DNA of 64,000 bases. Origin: Agarivorans sp. TSD2052. Its GTDB lineage: Bacteria; Pseudomonadota; Gammaproteobacteria; Enterobacterales; Celerinatantimonadaceae. The notes beneath the pieces were generated by a model. It was not told the origin of the DNA and did no database searches. It saw nothing but the letters and a program-made list of their open reading frames with translations. Made by a program: the position numbers and the translations under genes. The DNA is taken from the NCBI RefSeq assembly GCF_023238625.1, contig NZ_CP096670.1:2221501-2285500 (forward strand), given 5' to 3'. This document shows positions 37,989 through 46,594 of the stretch, in pieces. Position 1 is the first letter of the stretch, and each line of letters starts with the position of its first letter.

Positions 37989-39291
37989 TGCTTTCACCCT
38001 CTACCCGCAAATCCATGCCGTTCACCGCTGGGATAAGGTCGTTCAATATTAGGCGCAGGCCAGGTTGCAGATCACCACTAATCGCTACCCCATTTTTGCT
38101 TCTAAATAAGATGTTAACCGGTTGAATTCTTAATTGGTTGTTTTCGTCAATTAAATAGATACTGTCACCGTGTAAGGCTTTTTCTGGTACAACAAACTGA
38201 CTTTGGGGGTAGCCTGTAATCTCAGCCTCCACAAACATCCCTTTGGTAAGCGGGATTTGATTGGCAAAATCCATATTAGCTAGGTTTTGTTCGACTTCTA
38301 AAAACATGCCTACAGTCGCCTGCTCTACATCGACAGATTCTGCAACTCGCGCCACTTTAGCTGGCCAACGATACTCGATACCAGACGCCACTAAGCTGAT
38401 GCTCGCAGTAAATTCTAAATCGTCGATAGAGGGCAAACCTGCTTGACTACGATAGTGCTGGACACTCTCCATTAGCTTTCTAATATCAGTCAATGACAAT
38501 TGTACGTGAGCCACCATGGTATCTAACTTCTGAGCAACCACCATCACTGATTGCAGGTTCACGACCTGATTAGTTTCAATATTTACTTCGGCTATTTTTG
38601 CGTCATAAGGCAACACAATCTCGGTTTTACTTAATTGGCGTTGAGCGTCTTGGTATTTAGCCTGCTCTACTGCATATTGCGCTTCTAGTACCCGTCTATC
38701 ATCTGGCACCAATTGCAAGGCGTTTTCTAAATCTTGTATGACTTTGTTTTGAGTAAGTACATTTTGTTTTTCGGTTTCTAATTCTGAACTAGAGATCAAG
38801 TTCTGGTCTTTTAGTTTTTGCTTGCGTGAAAACTCTTCTTCAATCAAAACTGCTCGTTGTTGTTCGATGTCTAAGCTGGTTTGATAGTTAGCCAATTCTT
38901 GTTCTAACCTTGCCAGTTGAGTTTTGCTAGCGTTTAAGTTTGCTTCTGCTTGAGTCATTTGAAGATGGTATTCAAGTGGGTCAATTTTTAACAACAAACT
39001 GCCCTTTTCTAGAAACCGGCCCTCTTCGAGTTGCGGATGACGATAAACTAGACTGCCTGAGACTTCTGCCACAGCCTCCCAAGTATTTTTTGGCTCAACT
39101 TTCCCATAGCCCAGTGCAACAGGCGCACTCTCCATCTTTTCTAATATGCGGACCTCCACTAAACGAGAGTTTTGGTGTTCACTATTAAGTGGAACCACTT
39201 CTTTAGTCATTATCGCTACAGCAAGCAATAGTATCCCCACTGCGACACCGGGCAGTATTAACCATGGCTTAGCTACTCTCATTGTTATCAT
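37981..39291 (-). CDS. RND efflux periplasmic adaptor (membrane fusion protein)
   Basis: Connects the RND pump to an outer-membrane channel. The 436 residues have an N-terminal membrane anchor (about 10-28) and no lipobox. They are followed by the barrel-sandwich half (VSGSLVYRHPQLEEGRFLEKGSLL, here read around 72-95), a long alpha-helical hairpin (about 110-220), and the second lipoyl half (EIVLPYDAKIAEVNIETNQVV). It overlaps the tetR-type gene by 23 bases and the pump gene by 8 bases, so the three are coupled. Confidence 0.88.
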   Translation of the reverse strand: MITMRVAKPWLILPGVAVGILLLAVAIMTKEVVPLNSEHQNSRLVEVRILEKMESAPVALGYGKVEPKNTWEAVAEVSGSLVYRHPQLEEGRFLEKGSLLLKIDPLEYHLQMTQAEANLNASKTQLARLEQELANYQTSLDIEQQRAVLIEEEFSRKQKLKDQNLISSSELETEKQNVLTQNKVIQDLENALQLVPDDRRVLEAQYAVEQAKYQDAQRQLSKTEIVLPYDAKIAEVNIETNQVVNLQSVMVVAQKLDTMVAHVQLSLTDIRKLMESVQHYRSQAGLPSIDDLEFTASISLVASGIEYRWPAKVARVAESVDVEQATVGMFLEVEQNLANMDFANQIPLTKGMFVEAEITGYPQSQFVVPEKALHGDSIYLIDENNQLRIQPVNILFRSKNGVAISGDLQPGLRLILNDLIPAVNGMDLRVEGESNA

Positions 39292-39925
39292 CCTTTTGTT
39301 TAAATAGTCCGCGCTCTAACAACTGAATATTGTGTTCGGCAAGTTTTATAAATTTGTCTTTTGAAAGTTGTATTCCATTTTTTTCTAATAAACGTTGAGG
39401 CATCAAAAATGGAAAGACCATTAGGCTCATAAAGCTGAGTTGCGCAAGCTCGGCATCAACGCCATCGATAAAAGAATTATCCTTACACAAATGTTCAAAA
39501 AGCCGCTTACTTTTAAATTTACCCATATTATTGATCACGTGCTCAAATTGCTGGGTACTTTCATGTCCATTTGGCATTGATCCCAGTTTAAAAATTAGCT
39601 TGGGGAAATTAGGGTTATCGACCATCGTTTTATAGTAATTACGCATTAGGTTTGTCAGGTTGCTGGTATTTAGATGGTTAACAGGTCCATCTAATGATGC
39701 AAATACCGGTTTGGCTACGCTGTTTAACATTTCCCCAAATAAATTGGCTTTGTTGCCAAAGTAGTAGCGGATGAGTGCTGGATCAACGGCAGCTTCAGCA
39801 GCAATCATTCGTATAGATACTTTGTCGTAATCGTGCAACACAAACAGAATGGTGGCAGCTTTTATCAACTCTTGCCTTGCCTGACTGTCCCCTTTGGGGC
39901 GACCGACTTTGTTTTTATGTCTCAT
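39269..39925 (-). CDS. TetR family transcriptional regulator
   Basis: Probable repressor of the efflux operon and of itself, as first gene of that operon. The 218 residues have the N-terminal HTH (about 28-50, VSIRMIAAEAAVDPALIRYYFGNK read in two halves), with the YYFGNKANLF end typical of the family. The C-terminal ligand domain is not recognisable. Confidence 0.88.
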   Translation of the reverse strand: MRHKNKVGRPKGDSQARQELIKAATILFVLHDYDKVSIRMIAAEAAVDPALIRYYFGNKANLFGEMLNSVAKPVFASLDGPVNHLNTSNLTNLMRNYYKTMVDNPNFPKLIFKLGSMPNGHESTQQFEHVINNMGKFKSKRLFEHLCKDNSFIDGVDAELAQLSFMSLMVFPFLMPQRLLEKNGIQLSKDKFIKLAEHNIQLLERGLFKQKDDNNESS

Positions 39926-39934
39926 TTATTAGCC

Positions 39935-39977
39935 AATATTCCTCACTTGAAGAATATTTTAGACAATAACCGTCTAA
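39935..39977 (-). promoter_or_regulatory. Candidate TetR operators upstream of the efflux operon
   Basis: Two inverted repeats lie 10-52 bases before the tetR start: AATATTC-N10-GAATATT (39935-39958) and TTAGAC-N7-GTCTAA (39959-39977). The second resembles the TAGAC/GTCTA sites of many TetR-family repressors. Confidence 0.5.
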
Positions 39978-40099
39978 GATGCGTTAAGTTAAATTCTTTA
40001 TTGTTGCCAGTTCCATGAATTTAGGCCAATTTGTTAAGCGTTATTAATTGTTTAACGGCAACAACATGTAGATTGATTGTCTTTTACAGGGGGAATGTA

Positions 40100-41041
40100 G
40101 TGGCGAATAAGAATATTGTAGTAGGCCTAGCACTAGGTAGCGGCGCGGCAAGAGGCTGGGCTCATTTGGGGGTCATTATGGCCTTGCGAGAAATGGGCGT
40201 GCAGCCACAGGTGATTGGAGGTTGTTCTATTGGTTCTTTGGTTGGGGCCGCTTACGCATGCCAAAGAGTTGATGAGTTAACTGAATGGGCCTTAAGTTTA
40301 TCAAGTTGGCAGGTTTTTAATTTACTTGATATTTCCCTTAATCGAGGAGGCTTATTAACCGGTGAAAAAGTGTTTAATGCCGCAGAGAAGTACATTGGCG
40401 CGAGTAATATAGAACAACTCAAGATTCCATTTGGCTGTGTTGCAACGGGCTTGGAATCGGGCAAAGAGATTTGGCTACAAAGCGGCAAGGTACGCGATGC
40501 AGTGCGCGCCTCTTGTGCTATGCCGGGTTTAATGGCGCCCTATCAGTTAAACGGACAATGGCTTGTGGATGGTGCCGTGGTTAATCCTGTGCCGGTATCA
40601 TTGGTTAGAGCTATGGGAGCGGATGTGGTAATCGCGGTAAACCTTAATAGTGATAAATCACGGCTAAATTTGCTTGATGGCGATATAGACGATTCGAAAC
40701 ATAATGATGGTAACAATCAAGCATTTTGGCGATTGCTAGGCGGCGGTAAAGATTTCTTAAACTCAATGCTGGCAAACCTTAAACAACAAAGTCACCGCTC
40801 TCCAGGAATGATTGGCGTGATGTCTACATCGATTAATATTATGCAAGAGCGCCTAACCCGCACTCGCATGGCTGGTGATCCTCCCGATATTTTGCTATCG
40901 CCTAAACTAGGTAACATTAGCACCATGGATTTTCACCGTGCAGAAGAAGCGATTGCCGAAGGAAAACGCGTCACAGAATTGATGCGCCCACAAATCGAAG
41001 AAGAACTATTTTTGTCAAAAACAGCCCAAAAGCGGCAATAA
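40100..41041 (+). CDS. rssA: Patatin-like phospholipase RssA
   Basis: Patatin-fold hydrolase; E. coli RssA has no settled substrate. From GTG 40100, which has GGGGGA six bases upstream, the protein has 313 residues (E. coli 301). The oxyanion glycine motif LGSGAARGWAHLG, the nucleophile in GCSIGS and the catalytic Asp in DGAVVNPVPV are present. The longer frame starting at 40031 lacks support. The rssB partner of E. coli is not next to it. Confidence 0.92.
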   Translation: MANKNIVVGLALGSGAARGWAHLGVIMALREMGVQPQVIGGCSIGSLVGAAYACQRVDELTEWALSLSSWQVFNLLDISLNRGGLLTGEKVFNAAEKYIGASNIEQLKIPFGCVATGLESGKEIWLQSGKVRDAVRASCAMPGLMAPYQLNGQWLVDGAVVNPVPVSLVRAMGADVVIAVNLNSDKSRLNLLDGDIDDSKHNDGNNQAFWRLLGGGKDFLNSMLANLKQQSHRSPGMIGVMSTSINIMQERLTRTRMAGDPPDILLSPKLGNISTMDFHRAEEAIAEGKRVTELMRPQIEEELFLSKTAQKRQ

Positions 41042-41065
41042 TAATATCGATAACTTTAATCAATA

Positions 41066-41104
41066 TTATTGATAATTAATTATTTTTTTAATGAATATCA
41101 ATAA
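41066..41104. other. AT-rich inverted repeat between rssA and the YeiH-type gene
   Basis: TTATTGATA and TATCAATAA are 21 bases apart, with an ATTAATTA core and a T-run between them. It could be a weak rssA terminator or a regulator site. Confidence 0.4.
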
Positions 41105-41199
41105 CTAACGGTGCTTCATGTCGTTTAGGTCGGCTTTTTATATTGATATCCCCACAAAGCCAAAGACTTTATAATACTGTTAGTTATTTAGGGGGAATC

Positions 41200-42141
41200 A
41201 TGCTGAAAAAGTTACAAGCATATAGCAAGGCTGATGTTGTCTGCGTCTTAGTCGCTTTACTGGTGTTAAGCCCCTGGGTCAATGGACCCGCAGCATTAGT
41301 TTTCGGCGCATGCCTAGCCAGTATAGGCTTAAGCCCAAAGGCAATAAATGTTAGCAACCTCACTAAGCGTTTACTGGCTATTTCTGTAGTTGGTTTGGGA
41401 TTTGGTATATCCATCGGTCAAGCCATTGAATATACACAACACGGCTTTGGTCTAATCGTGGGTTCTATCTTATTTACCTTAATATTAGGGGGCTTAGCCA
41501 CAAAAGCTTTAGATATAGATAAAAAAACCGGCTACCTTATTTCTACTGGTACAGCTATTTGCGGAGGAAGTGCGATTGCAGCGGTATCGCCTGCAATTAA
41601 TGCCAGCAGCAAACAAATGTCTTTGGCTTTAGCGACAGTGTTTATCCTTAACGCATGTGGCCTTTTCATTTTTCCATTATTAGGCCATCTACTCGAGCTA
41701 AATCAACTTCAATTTGGTTACTGGGCAGCCATCGCCATACATGACACTTCTTCTGTTGTTGGCGCCGCTGCTGCCTACGGAGACGAGGCCTTAACCGTAG
41801 CCACCACCGTTAAATTAGCCCGCGCCTTATGGATAATACCTGTGGCTTTATTAAGTGCGGTAATTTTTAAAGAAAAAGACAGTAAATTCTCTGTTCCCTA
41901 CTTCATCTTTTTCTATATTTTAGCGATGCTTATCAGTAACTATGTACCGCAATTTAGTCGCGTGTATGAGGGATTGTTTACTCTTTCGAAAGAGCTACTG
42001 GGTGTTTGCCTGTTTTTTATTGGTTATGGACTTACTGCAAAAAACTTGCAAATGGCAGGGCTAAAACCCTTGCTATTAGGAATTGGGCTTTGGGTATCTA
42101 TAGCTTGTTCATCGCTATGGGTAATCGTAAATTTTTATTAG
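41200..42141 (+). CDS. YeiH family putative sulfate exporter / UPF0324 membrane protein
   Basis: Inner-membrane transporter of the YeiH (UPF0324) family, annotated as putative sulfate exporter; the true substrate is unproven. The 313 residues show about ten hydrophobic segments, with family motifs AICGGSAIAAVSPAI near 130 and HDTSSVVGAAAAYG near 185. ATG 41200 has AGGGGG just upstream, so I prefer it to the in-frame start at 41143. A TATAAT box lies at 41170-41175. Confidence 0.88.
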   Translation: MLKKLQAYSKADVVCVLVALLVLSPWVNGPAALVFGACLASIGLSPKAINVSNLTKRLLAISVVGLGFGISIGQAIEYTQHGFGLIVGSILFTLILGGLATKALDIDKKTGYLISTGTAICGGSAIAAVSPAINASSKQMSLALATVFILNACGLFIFPLLGHLLELNQLQFGYWAAIAIHDTSSVVGAAAAYGDEALTVATTVKLARALWIIPVALLSAVIFKEKDSKFSVPYFIFFYILAMLISNYVPQFSRVYEGLFTLSKELLGVCLFFIGYGLTAKNLQMAGLKPLLLGIGLWVSIACSSLWVIVNFY

Positions 42142-42208
42142 CTAATTGTTGTACTCTCAACGACTCTTTGCCCTAGATGAGAGTAGTCAATAACACTAAA
42201 CAGTTTAG

Positions 42209-42370
42209 TTAGTTCGTTTGTTTAGTCTTCTTGCTCGTGAAGGAGAATGCCAACATAATTAGAACAGCGAAAAATGCCAATGCTTCGAATATCGCTCTCG
42301 TCAAGTCACTACTAAACCAAGCGATGATTAAACATAGCAACACAAAGATAAGTACAAGATTTCGAAACAT
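42209..42370 (-). CDS. Small two-helix membrane protein, unknown
   Basis: From ATG 42370 (GAGGAGGG five bases upstream) the product is 53 residues: two hydrophobic helices (about 3-16 and 23-44) and a short Lys-rich tail. I do not recognise a family. The strong ribosome site supports translation. The frame extends 11 codons further but without better signals. Confidence 0.6.
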   Translation of the reverse strand: MFRNLVLIFVLLCLIIAWFSSDLTRAIFEALAFFAVLIMLAFSFTSKKTKQTN

Positions 42371-42637
42371 AAGCCCTCCTCGGTGAGGTAACATACTACT
42401 CAAGCAGGTCTGCTATACAAATTCGCTTTGACTATAAGCTAGTCCACTAACTTATAAGCTATTAGGCTGATCATTAAGGACTCCTAGAGCCAGTTAACAC
42501 AAAAATACCGTGTAGGTTTAGCAGGTTTTATTAGAGTTCCCCAACAGTCATAAGTGATCATCTAATGGAATATTAATTAGACATATGTCACATTTTTGTT
42601 AGAATCAACGCCCATTGTTCACTCTACTGCAGAAAAT

Positions 42638-43093
42638 ATGCTAGCGACTTTCCTTTATAGAATTTTGTTCCCTTTCATCATCGTGTTACTCGTGATGGTT
42701 TTACTCATCTTACAGATGCAAAAAGTCACCTTAGCTAAATTCTATGAGAAGCAACTAAGTTTCACTGACTACCTAAATTGGTTCTCAACACATCCTGCAA
42801 ATACATTGGATGTAGAAACTGTACTGTTAGCACAACAACCAAATCACCATGGCGGAACGACTAAAGATTGGTGCCCTAGTGTTCGCTCTGAAGAGGGGTT
42901 TGTAAGCATTAGTTATTTAGATAATAAACCCGTTTGTTGCGCCTTAGGCAAAGGCCAAAGATATGTTTACTACAAAGAAAGCGAGCAAGATATCACCCTA
43001 CTTTGCGGAAGATGGCCAAGAACCGAAGTGGTTAGTGTGAGTAAGAAAGGTATTAGAGCTGCGCAGTCTTTTGGTTCAACTAACCCGTATTAG
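42638..43093 (+). CDS. Membrane-anchored hypothetical protein
   Basis: Not recognised. From ATG 42638 it has 151 residues: an N-terminal helix (about 8-27, FPFIIVLLVMVLLILQM) and a soluble domain, probably periplasmic, with four Cys (DWCPS, PVCCALG, LLCGRW). A TTG start at 42596 is possible but has no ribosome site. The stop overlaps that of the lipase gene by four bases, tail to tail. Confidence 0.65.
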   Translation: MLATFLYRILFPFIIVLLVMVLLILQMQKVTLAKFYEKQLSFTDYLNWFSTHPANTLDVETVLLAQQPNHHGGTTKDWCPSVRSEEGFVSISYLDNKPVCCALGKGQRYVYYKESEQDITLLCGRWPRTEVVSVSKKGIRAAQSFGSTNPY

Positions 43094-43932
43094 ATCTCAT
43101 CAAAGTAATCTTTATTACGAATATACTTGCGCATATAGTGGTAGGTAAATGGACGTAATAACCAACTGATAATTGATTTGTATAAACGATAGCCACTGGG
43201 TGTGTTTTCGTAGATAGTTTCGTCGTGCAGCCATAACATTCGCCCTACGTGCCAATACACTAAAGGCAACGGAGGTAAGAAAGTCACAATATCCAAATCG
43301 CAACATATTCGGTAGGTCTTACGGTGCAATAGATAATGGCGTTTGAAGCTCGATAAGCCGATAGCGGGTTGGCCAAAAGTAACCACTCTTTTTACCTTGT
43401 TTGGACATTTACGTTCAAACCTATCTGCCATTAGAACCGCCATCGCTCCGCCCGACGAATGCCCTGTAAAGGTAACGCGTTTACCGCTATTAATAAGAGG
43501 GAGTAAAATATCTTCTATTTTTTGATAAACACTAAGCGTTTGTTGCTCTCTACTTGGGTCACAGTTTGGCTGCTCCAATAACTGTAAATAGCCCCAATGT
43601 ACGAAATAAGACAAGCCCGGTTGAACCGTATACTTGGTCGGGAAAAGAGCCAAATTAACCAGCCAATCAGTAAAATTTGTCGAACCACGAGACACCACGA
43701 TGACTTCATTTTTGCTGGCTTTCCATAACACTCTACTCGTCGGTCGCCCCCATTGGTCAAAGACATCAACTGAAACGTAATTTTTTAATTTAGATGGTGT
43801 TGAATCTATCGCTGAAGGATAAGCAAGCCGACATAACAGCGCATACCGTTCATACTGGTAGCGTTTCAATGGCTTAAACTTTTGACTCGTTTGGTTGCTC
43901 TTGGTTTGTGGCAAGTGTAGGTTCAACAGCAA
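43090..43932 (-). CDS. Lipase family (class 3) protein
   Basis: Alpha/beta hydrolase of the fungal-lipase-like class 3 family. The nucleophile Ser is in FTGHSSGGAMAV, the Asp probably in CDLDIVTFLPP, and a candidate His in YWHVGRM or later. The SRGSTNFTDWLVNL block near residue 80 is also typical. There is no signal peptide. The start is taken as TTG at 43932, with no good ribosome site, so the first residues are uncertain. Substrate unknown. Confidence 0.8.
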   Translation of the reverse strand: MLLNLHLPQTKSNQTSQKFKPLKRYQYERYALLCRLAYPSAIDSTPSKLKNYVSVDVFDQWGRPTSRVLWKASKNEVIVVSRGSTNFTDWLVNLALFPTKYTVQPGLSYFVHWGYLQLLEQPNCDPSREQQTLSVYQKIEDILLPLINSGKRVTFTGHSSGGAMAVLMADRFERKCPNKVKRVVTFGQPAIGLSSFKRHYLLHRKTYRICCDLDIVTFLPPLPLVYWHVGRMLWLHDETIYENTPSGYRLYKSIISWLLRPFTYHYMRKYIRNKDYFDEI

Positions 43933-43998
43933 ATAAGGGTAGTTTATTGAACCACATAGATTGCAATCAATTATGACAATTTAATTAATATGCTAGGG

Positions 43999-44580
43999 TC
44001 ATTGTTCAGCGTAATAGTTAAGCCAGTAACTCTGGGCTCGTTGCGGTTCGGGGGGCGCTAATTGAAACCTGTAAACCGCGCCTACTTTGTGGATAACAAA
44101 AAAATTGCTGGCGTGGCTAGAAGAATCCTCATGATTTTCTACTCGCCCCCAAGCGCTGGAAAATTGAAACAAGCTAGGGAAATGTAATTGTACTATTGGG
44201 TGTAGGCAGTCAGTCACACCATTAGGGAAACTAACCAAATACTCTAGATCGGAACGGTTAGCATTTTGACTTATTACATTTAGCTGTTTATTCACAGTGT
44301 TACTAAGATGAAAATCCAAAATAATCATACGACCATTCAATTTATCTAAAGAGTCCGAAAGACAATGAGCCGTCGAAGCAGTTTCAAGCGCGAGAACATG
44401 TTGCTGTTGGGTGTAACTACTCTCATTGTTTTGAGCAACGAACTCGCGTAATACGGTTTGTTTGGTATTTTCTATCAATACACTGAGTTTCGGGTAAGCC
44501 TCTGTAATGACCTCAATAGATACTTGATTTGCCCAAATTAACGGGCAATAAAACAACAGTAACAATGTCCATTTTTTCAT
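43999..44580 (-). CDS. Hypothetical exported protein
   Basis: Not recognised. The 193-residue product from ATG 44580 has a clear signal peptide (KKWTLLLLFYCPLIWA, cleavage near residue 17). The mature part has two Cys (AHCLSD, TDCLHP) that could form a disulfide. It sits between a lipase and a hydrolase gene with 39 bases to the next gene, suggesting an operon with the two genes upstream. Confidence 0.65.
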   Translation of the reverse strand: MKKWTLLLLFYCPLIWANQVSIEVITEAYPKLSVLIENTKQTVLREFVAQNNESSYTQQQHVLALETASTAHCLSDSLDKLNGRMIILDFHLSNTVNKQLNVISQNANRSDLEYLVSFPNGVTDCLHPIVQLHFPSLFQFSSAWGRVENHEDSSSHASNFFVIHKVGAVYRFQLAPPEPQRAQSYWLNYYAEQ

Positions 44581-44619
44581 CACTATGCCTACCTTCCTAT
44601 TTATCCATGTGCTTACAAC

Positions 44620-45441
44620 TTAGTGTAGAGGGGTATCAGGGTCAACAAGCCTAAACCAATTGCTTAATTGTTTAATTAACCAATCTGGCGCATCTAGAGG
44701 TAAATCATGACCAGCCGTAGGATGTTGTTTGTGATTGACTTTCCAATGGCAAGCTAAGGCTTCACTACACGCTGAATTTACTAGGCGGTCCTGCTTACTA
44801 CTGACAATAAGAGTCGGTACCTTGGGCTGATGTGGAAAGTTAAATGTAGCCGCAGCTTTTAATTGGTAACAGGCGTTGCTTAGAGAGGTTGGACTTTGCC
44901 CTGCCCATTCCACCCATTGATTTAAGGTATCTTGATGGCGGTAGACAGCGTTGCTGGTTAAACAAAGTATACGCTGTTGCCGTTGCCGAATGGTGCGTGA
45001 CGCCAACGCTAAAATTATGCGATGGTAGCTGCGCCAGCTTAACCTATGAAAAAAAGGCGAAAATCGCGCGTTGCTAGAATTGATCAACACTATAGAGTTT
45101 ATTTCATTTGGGTAATTATGTTGCCAATCAAGTGCTAACATCCCACCTAAAGAAATAGCGACTATATCAATACTACTTATGCTCATGGCCTGTAAGCGTA
45201 GCTGAATACGCAAACTTTGCCTTAATTCGGCTATCGTTGAGGCGCTTTTCAAATGTGCCATAGAACCGTTGCCAGGGATATCAAAACTTAATATCGGCCG
45301 TGATGGAAATAGACGACTTAATACTGAGTAGATCGCCCCCCAGTGACGACGTTCCCTTATCAAACCTCTCACTAACAGTATTGGCCGTGCATACGGGCTT
45401 ATTGGTCCGCTTTGATAGCTGACTGTAGATTCTAATACCAA
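44620..45441 (-). CDS. Alpha/beta hydrolase with altered nucleophile elbow
   Basis: Cytosolic alpha/beta-hydrolase-fold protein of 273 residues. Family features: the oxyanion region VRGLIRERRHWG, the SFDIPGNG strand, the elbow VAISLGGML, and a C-terminal His in TAGHDLPLDAP with an Asp in SKQDRLV. The elbow has Ala at the first Gly of G-x-S-x-G. The start is TTG overlapping the upstream peptidase by 10 bases; ribosome site weak. Substrate unknown; BioH-like or lipase-like roles are both possible. Confidence 0.75.
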   Translation of the reverse strand: MVLESTVSYQSGPISPYARPILLVRGLIRERRHWGAIYSVLSRLFPSRPILSFDIPGNGSMAHLKSASTIAELRQSLRIQLRLQAMSISSIDIVAISLGGMLALDWQHNYPNEINSIVLINSSNARFSPFFHRLSWRSYHRIILALASRTIRQRQQRILCLTSNAVYRHQDTLNQWVEWAGQSPTSLSNACYQLKAAATFNFPHQPKVPTLIVSSKQDRLVNSACSEALACHWKVNHKQHPTAGHDLPLDAPDWLIKQLSNWFRLVDPDTPLH

Positions 45442-46442
45442 AATTGCTTAGCCTGTTGCTGTGCTGCTAGCAAACGGTTTGCTTGGTTTACGTGACGCCA
45501 TGAGTAACAGCTATTCATTAGAAACTCCATTAAAACTAGGTGCTGTCGCAATACCCTTTGTACGCGATGTTTTTTCATTGGGTGAAATAACCCTACACCA
45601 CTAAATAGCTGCAGTGGGTTTTTCTTTAGCCATCGCCAAGAGCCCATTTCCAAGGTTAAGGGGATAAATATTCCGGGCTGTTGTAAGGATTGATCGTAGC
45701 AATAGTCCCAGAGGTCTCCGTGACAAGTATAGTGTTTAGTTTGCGGTTCAAATAAATAGTTTTGATGGGGAAAGCTTTCAAAAAACACTTCTCTTAAACG
45801 GTAGACCGAAGCAATGTCGTCAATTGGCGCTTTAGCAGATTTCGCGTAAGGGAACCAGATTCGGTCATGTTGACCAAAACCGCTATGGCAATCAAGTACC
45901 AGACTATACGGACTTCCCAACAAGCTACGTTTAACAAACTCACATAATGCTTGGGATTCCAGTTCCATTGGTTGATTCTTGTCACCTTGATACCAAGGGA
46001 AATGCTTTGAAAAACGTTGCCCACCGACTAACAAGCTCGCTCCAAAAGGCGCTATTGTCGGAGAGTTTCTCATTAAATCAACACCATTACCGTTTGACCG
46101 ACGTTGTAACGCCATACCTATCGGGTTAACTATCGGGATAAAATAAACGCAAATCTTAGTAAGTAATTGATTGAGTTGCTGGTCCCAACTTAAGCGCGAC
46201 AGTAAGTTGCTCATGAATGACAACACCACTTGGCTACCGATCCGTTCTACGCCATGCACGCCACCTATAAAACAAATACAGGGCTTAGATTTATCCTTTA
46301 TTCCCAAAGATATTGCCTCAACAGGAAAGCGCATATTCAGATGAGATACCTCACAGAGCCGCTCTACACTTAGGTAGTTTGCGTACTGATTTGTTAGTGC
46401 AGCTAATTGTTCTAGCTCGGGCAAATAATGTTGGGTTGGCAT
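45432..46442 (-). CDS. M14 family zinc carboxypeptidase-like protein
   Basis: The 336 residues show the M14 fold: zinc ligands in GGVHGVER (HxxE), substrate residues in NPIGMALQRRSNGNGVDLMRN, the third ligand in LDCHSGFG, and a probable catalytic Glu in LTLEMGSWRW. There is no signal peptide, so it acts in the cytoplasm, perhaps on muropeptides or peptides as in MpaA; that is inference. It overlaps the alpha/beta hydrolase gene. Confidence 0.82.
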   Translation of the reverse strand: MPTQHYLPELEQLAALTNQYANYLSVERLCEVSHLNMRFPVEAISLGIKDKSKPCICFIGGVHGVERIGSQVVLSFMSNLLSRLSWDQQLNQLLTKICVYFIPIVNPIGMALQRRSNGNGVDLMRNSPTIAPFGASLLVGGQRFSKHFPWYQGDKNQPMELESQALCEFVKRSLLGSPYSLVLDCHSGFGQHDRIWFPYAKSAKAPIDDIASVYRLREVFFESFPHQNYLFEPQTKHYTCHGDLWDYCYDQSLQQPGIFIPLTLEMGSWRWLKKNPLQLFSGVGLFHPMKKHRVQRVLRQHLVLMEFLMNSCYSWRHVNQANRLLAAQQQAKQFWY

Positions 46443-46594
46443 TTTTCGTCTAGTTTAAAATTTACTACACTAACAATCCCGAATGACAAATTTGTGAACG
46501 GTCTTTTTTCCCTAACTAACATTCTGAAATTGTTGATTTTGCGAGGAAGCTGCGCATCAGTTACACTGAGTTTAAGTCGTCGAAAGGAGCTAAA

